Assembly (NCBI RefSeq): GCF_043290135.1
Contig: NC_134700.1
Coordinates: 155,512,053 to 155,576,052 of the forward strand
DNA length: 64,000 nucleotides
Direction of reading: 5' to 3'
Origin: Rhipicephalus microplus
Lineage: Eukaryota; Arthropoda; Arachnida; Ixodida; Ixodidae
Within the stretch, counting starts at the first letter, position 1, and each line of letters begins with the position of its first letter. The notes under the pieces are model-generated. The model was not told the DNA's origin, did no database searches, and worked only from the letters and a program-made list of their open reading frames with translations. Shown piece by piece: positions 61,451-64,000 of the stretch. A program made the position numbers and the translations under genes.

Positions 61451-64000
61451 CGGCACATTGTAAGTATACACTAGTCAGGCGACTTCACACCATACATGAA
61501 TGTACGTATAATTTATGTGTTGCAAGTATGCCGTTTACTGGACCTCCAAACCAACGGCAGTAGTCTGGCTCTTCTTGGTCATGGTGTATTTTTCGTTGTT
61601 TAGTTTTGCTCACTGTTTTCTTTCGCGCACCCATAGGAATGAGTTAGCACAGTAAACCACGACAGAAAACCGTGAGCAAACTCTTGCTGTGTGCCCAATT
61701 CGTCACCGAGGAACTCGCTGTATCATCTCACTCGCGAGTTGCATCTATCTGTTTGCTGAGTATGTTTCCCGTTGCTCGGACAAAGAAGAAGTGGTTACCC
61801 GAGGAGATTGTCTGGTGTCCGTAATTGTTTTCTGACTGATTACGTGAGAAGACATCGTGTTTGCAGAGGGAGACAGTTCTCAGGAAGCTTTGATGGCTAT
61901 AGTCTCATATCTTCTCTTTTTTCTTCTTTCTTTTCCCATCTTGCTTTCAGTCGCGTTCCACCACAATTTCTGGAACAATACAGGCGTTCTTTCCTTCTCT
62001 TTTGGTGCGGCTGTGGGCTTGATTTTTCTCTTCGTACGCCTGTAGTGCATTTATGCTTCTATTTCTTTTTAATTCATTTGTGATAGCCTCGTGTGGTATG
62101 GTTCACACGCTTAGATTTTTTTCTTTGTGACCGGGTCCCACCGTATGAAACTCGTGCGCGTGCTATTGCTTGGCGCAGGCCGGTGCTGATTGTGTGGGAA
62201 GCCTATCACCTATTTGAGAACGTTATTTTTTTTCCCTGAGATTTCATGCTCGACGCACATAGTTGACTCCCTGCGGGAATTTACGCGAGTACCATGCGCT
62301 GATGACGTTAGTAGAAAGCACGATCACCCCGACCATGGTTGTCGCTATCGTTGCACTACGATTGTTGGTGCTCTGCTGGACACAAGTGCGCACAATAAGT
62401 AGTTAATTCATCACACGTTTCATTGCTGCGTTTCTTGTAGAAAACTCTGCGACAGTGTTGTCTCTTTACGAGGCAAGCACCGCTACGTGGACTCTCAAGT
62501 CCTATTAGGTTCTTAGGCAATAAGGCGATGGGCTTCGGTTTACTCGGTTCACAGAAGCTGTGTAAAACATGAAGCTCGCACCAGTGATAGTTTGTAGGTG
62601 GCGTCGCCTTATTGACGAGCGCGGTTCATTCCTCAGCACTGGTTAGATGATTAGATTGCGAACATGACCCATACAACATTTTTGTTTTAAAGACATATTT
62701 GTGTTGGCGCAAAAGAAAAGCAATCTGCTAATTTTAACACGAGGTACAAACAGTTTATAGCTATCAACAAGCAAAGGTCTTTAAATCTAGTTTAGACTAC
62801 TCGAGTTCTGACAAAAAAATAAAAACAAAATCAACACAATGGCGCGGGTGTCTTTTGATTCCCATTAATCGTTCTTTAACTTACTAGACCTAATGCTTTC
62901 AATTTGCTCACTTTTTACTACGTGACTAATCTGTTCAGAATGCCTTGGCTGAGCTATAGAAGTTGCTAGGACGGAATATAATGATTTCGTTTATTTTAAA
63001 ACATAGATATCACTTTTTTAAGTATTGGTTTAAAATTTCTTCGTGAATTTCGTAAAAAAAACCACCTACCCATCTTGCCCATAGAGTTATGAGGTGTACG
63101 TATAACCTTACAAAGCGATAACCCCAATGTAACACAACAATGATATACGGCCCGATAACTACGGATTTTCGACATAGACAATTTAAGTCAAGAAGGCGCT
63201 CATTATTATGTAAGCGATTTGCAATGGCTGGCGAAGGCCACTGCAAATTAATGGCACTTTATTTCAAAGCGCTGGAGAAGGGCTTTCAAAGTCGCGCTCA
63301 GGAGCTCTATGCAGGATCGGCCGAGTTTCGCGAAACTCGGAATATTCCTGAGCTCTGGCGACACCCCCTTATGAACGAGCCAACAGGACAAAAAAGTCAA
63401 ATCCACCCTTCAGCACACTGCGTTTCATTGGTAACGATGGAAAAAGTCGTCGCTTTAAGGGCGGTTGACTAAGTTGCGTGGTGTTTTAAACCAGGGGCAT
63501 CTTTAATTTGTTTGCCGTTCCACTGAGTGCAGATGTGCACCCATGCGATAAATGTGTCACAGAGATTTTGTGATGATATTTTTTTAGAGGCAGGGGTGTT
63601 TTAAATTTATTTAGAAGCTTTTCCCGCTATGCACTAAGCGTGTCCTGCAGGACCGAAATAATGTTCGTTCATTTCATTTTAATGCTCGCACTAAGCCTGT
63701 TCTAGAATAATCAGCACGGTGGCTTCTGATATCGGTACCGGCCGAGCGTCTTACAACATCGCGACCACAGCTAAATCCGAGGCCACGTGTCGGTCTCAAC
63801 ATACTAGCGGGGCCACGTGTCATCGCGTGTACATTCAAGCGCGCTGCTCGGCCAGTGCGCGTCGTCTCTGTTGTCATCACCTGCTAGCACCCGAGTAGGT
63901 GCGGCCAGGTAATTAGCTATTTGGCTTAACGGCATACTTTGATATTAAGCCGGGGCATGCTATGACCAAGCTAATTATGCCAACTCATGGTAAGGCCCAG
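61451..64000. other. No supportable gene
   Basis: Ordinary AT-leaning sequence. A pair of overlapping plus frames at 61772-62083 is Phe/Leu-rich because of T-rich DNA. The 110-codon frame at 63140-63472 has no known domain. Confidence 0.5.

Overview
The window looks like gene-poor, repeat-saturated nuclear DNA of a hard tick, probably a metastriate species close to Rhipicephalus. The main clue is several copies of a roughly 240-bp tRNA-headed SINE that matches what I know of the tick family Ruka (bipartite Pol III promoter, tail of CAAT repeats). It occurs with RTE, I-group, Penelope-like and Mag-like Ty3 elements and many long tetranucleotide and TA microsatellites. I could not support any host protein-coding gene, rRNA or functional tRNA gene. 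Every open frame with recognisable protein motifs belongs to a retroelement.

Layout. 0-12.7 kb: unannotatable sequence with tRNA-like SINE heads, a composite minisatellite repeat (3.9-4.6 kb) and three Ruka copies (7.0, 10.7 and 11.5 kb). 12.7-14.4 kb: a composite unit with a unique head, a ~146-bp tandem array, a GATA microsatellite and a tail. 17.8-18.4 kb: a solo LTR inside a TA microsatellite, then a Penelope-type tail with a hammerhead-like fold. 19.05-22.74 kb (minus): an I-group non-LTR retrotransposon (endonuclease, RT, RNase H) with four in-frame stops and a 12-bp flanking direct repeat. 23-35 kb: mostly featureless, with one Ruka copy and short dispersed repeats. 35.47-40.31 kb (plus): a Mag-like Ty3 LTR retrotransposon inserted in a CA/TA microsatellite. 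It has an intact Gag, a broken pol and an integrase that keeps D,D35E. 41-46 kb: a second composite minisatellite, a hairpin insertion with 11-bp direct repeats and a 361-bp TCTA array. 48.68-49.17 kb: a MITE with 22-bp terminal inverted repeats. 49.86-53.67 kb (minus): a second copy of the head/array/GATA unit, split by a 5'-truncated RTE element with perfect 8-bp target-site duplications. 54.9-55.5 kb: a LINE C-terminus with a Ruka SINE nested in it. 56.8-58.3 kb: two tandem-repeat blocks, then a Penelope-like GIY-YIG remnant with a hammerhead-like 3' structure. 58.9-64 kb: one decayed SINE and otherwise nothing I can identify.

The most interesting object is the repeated composite unit. Two near-complete copies, one tail-only copy and one head-only copy behave like a mobile satellite, with an architecture resembling Helentron-associated elements (HINE/pearl type). 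The nested insertions allow a relative history: array first, then the RTE insertion; LINE first, then Ruka. Element identities rest on protein motifs and self-comparison by eye; no database search was possible.
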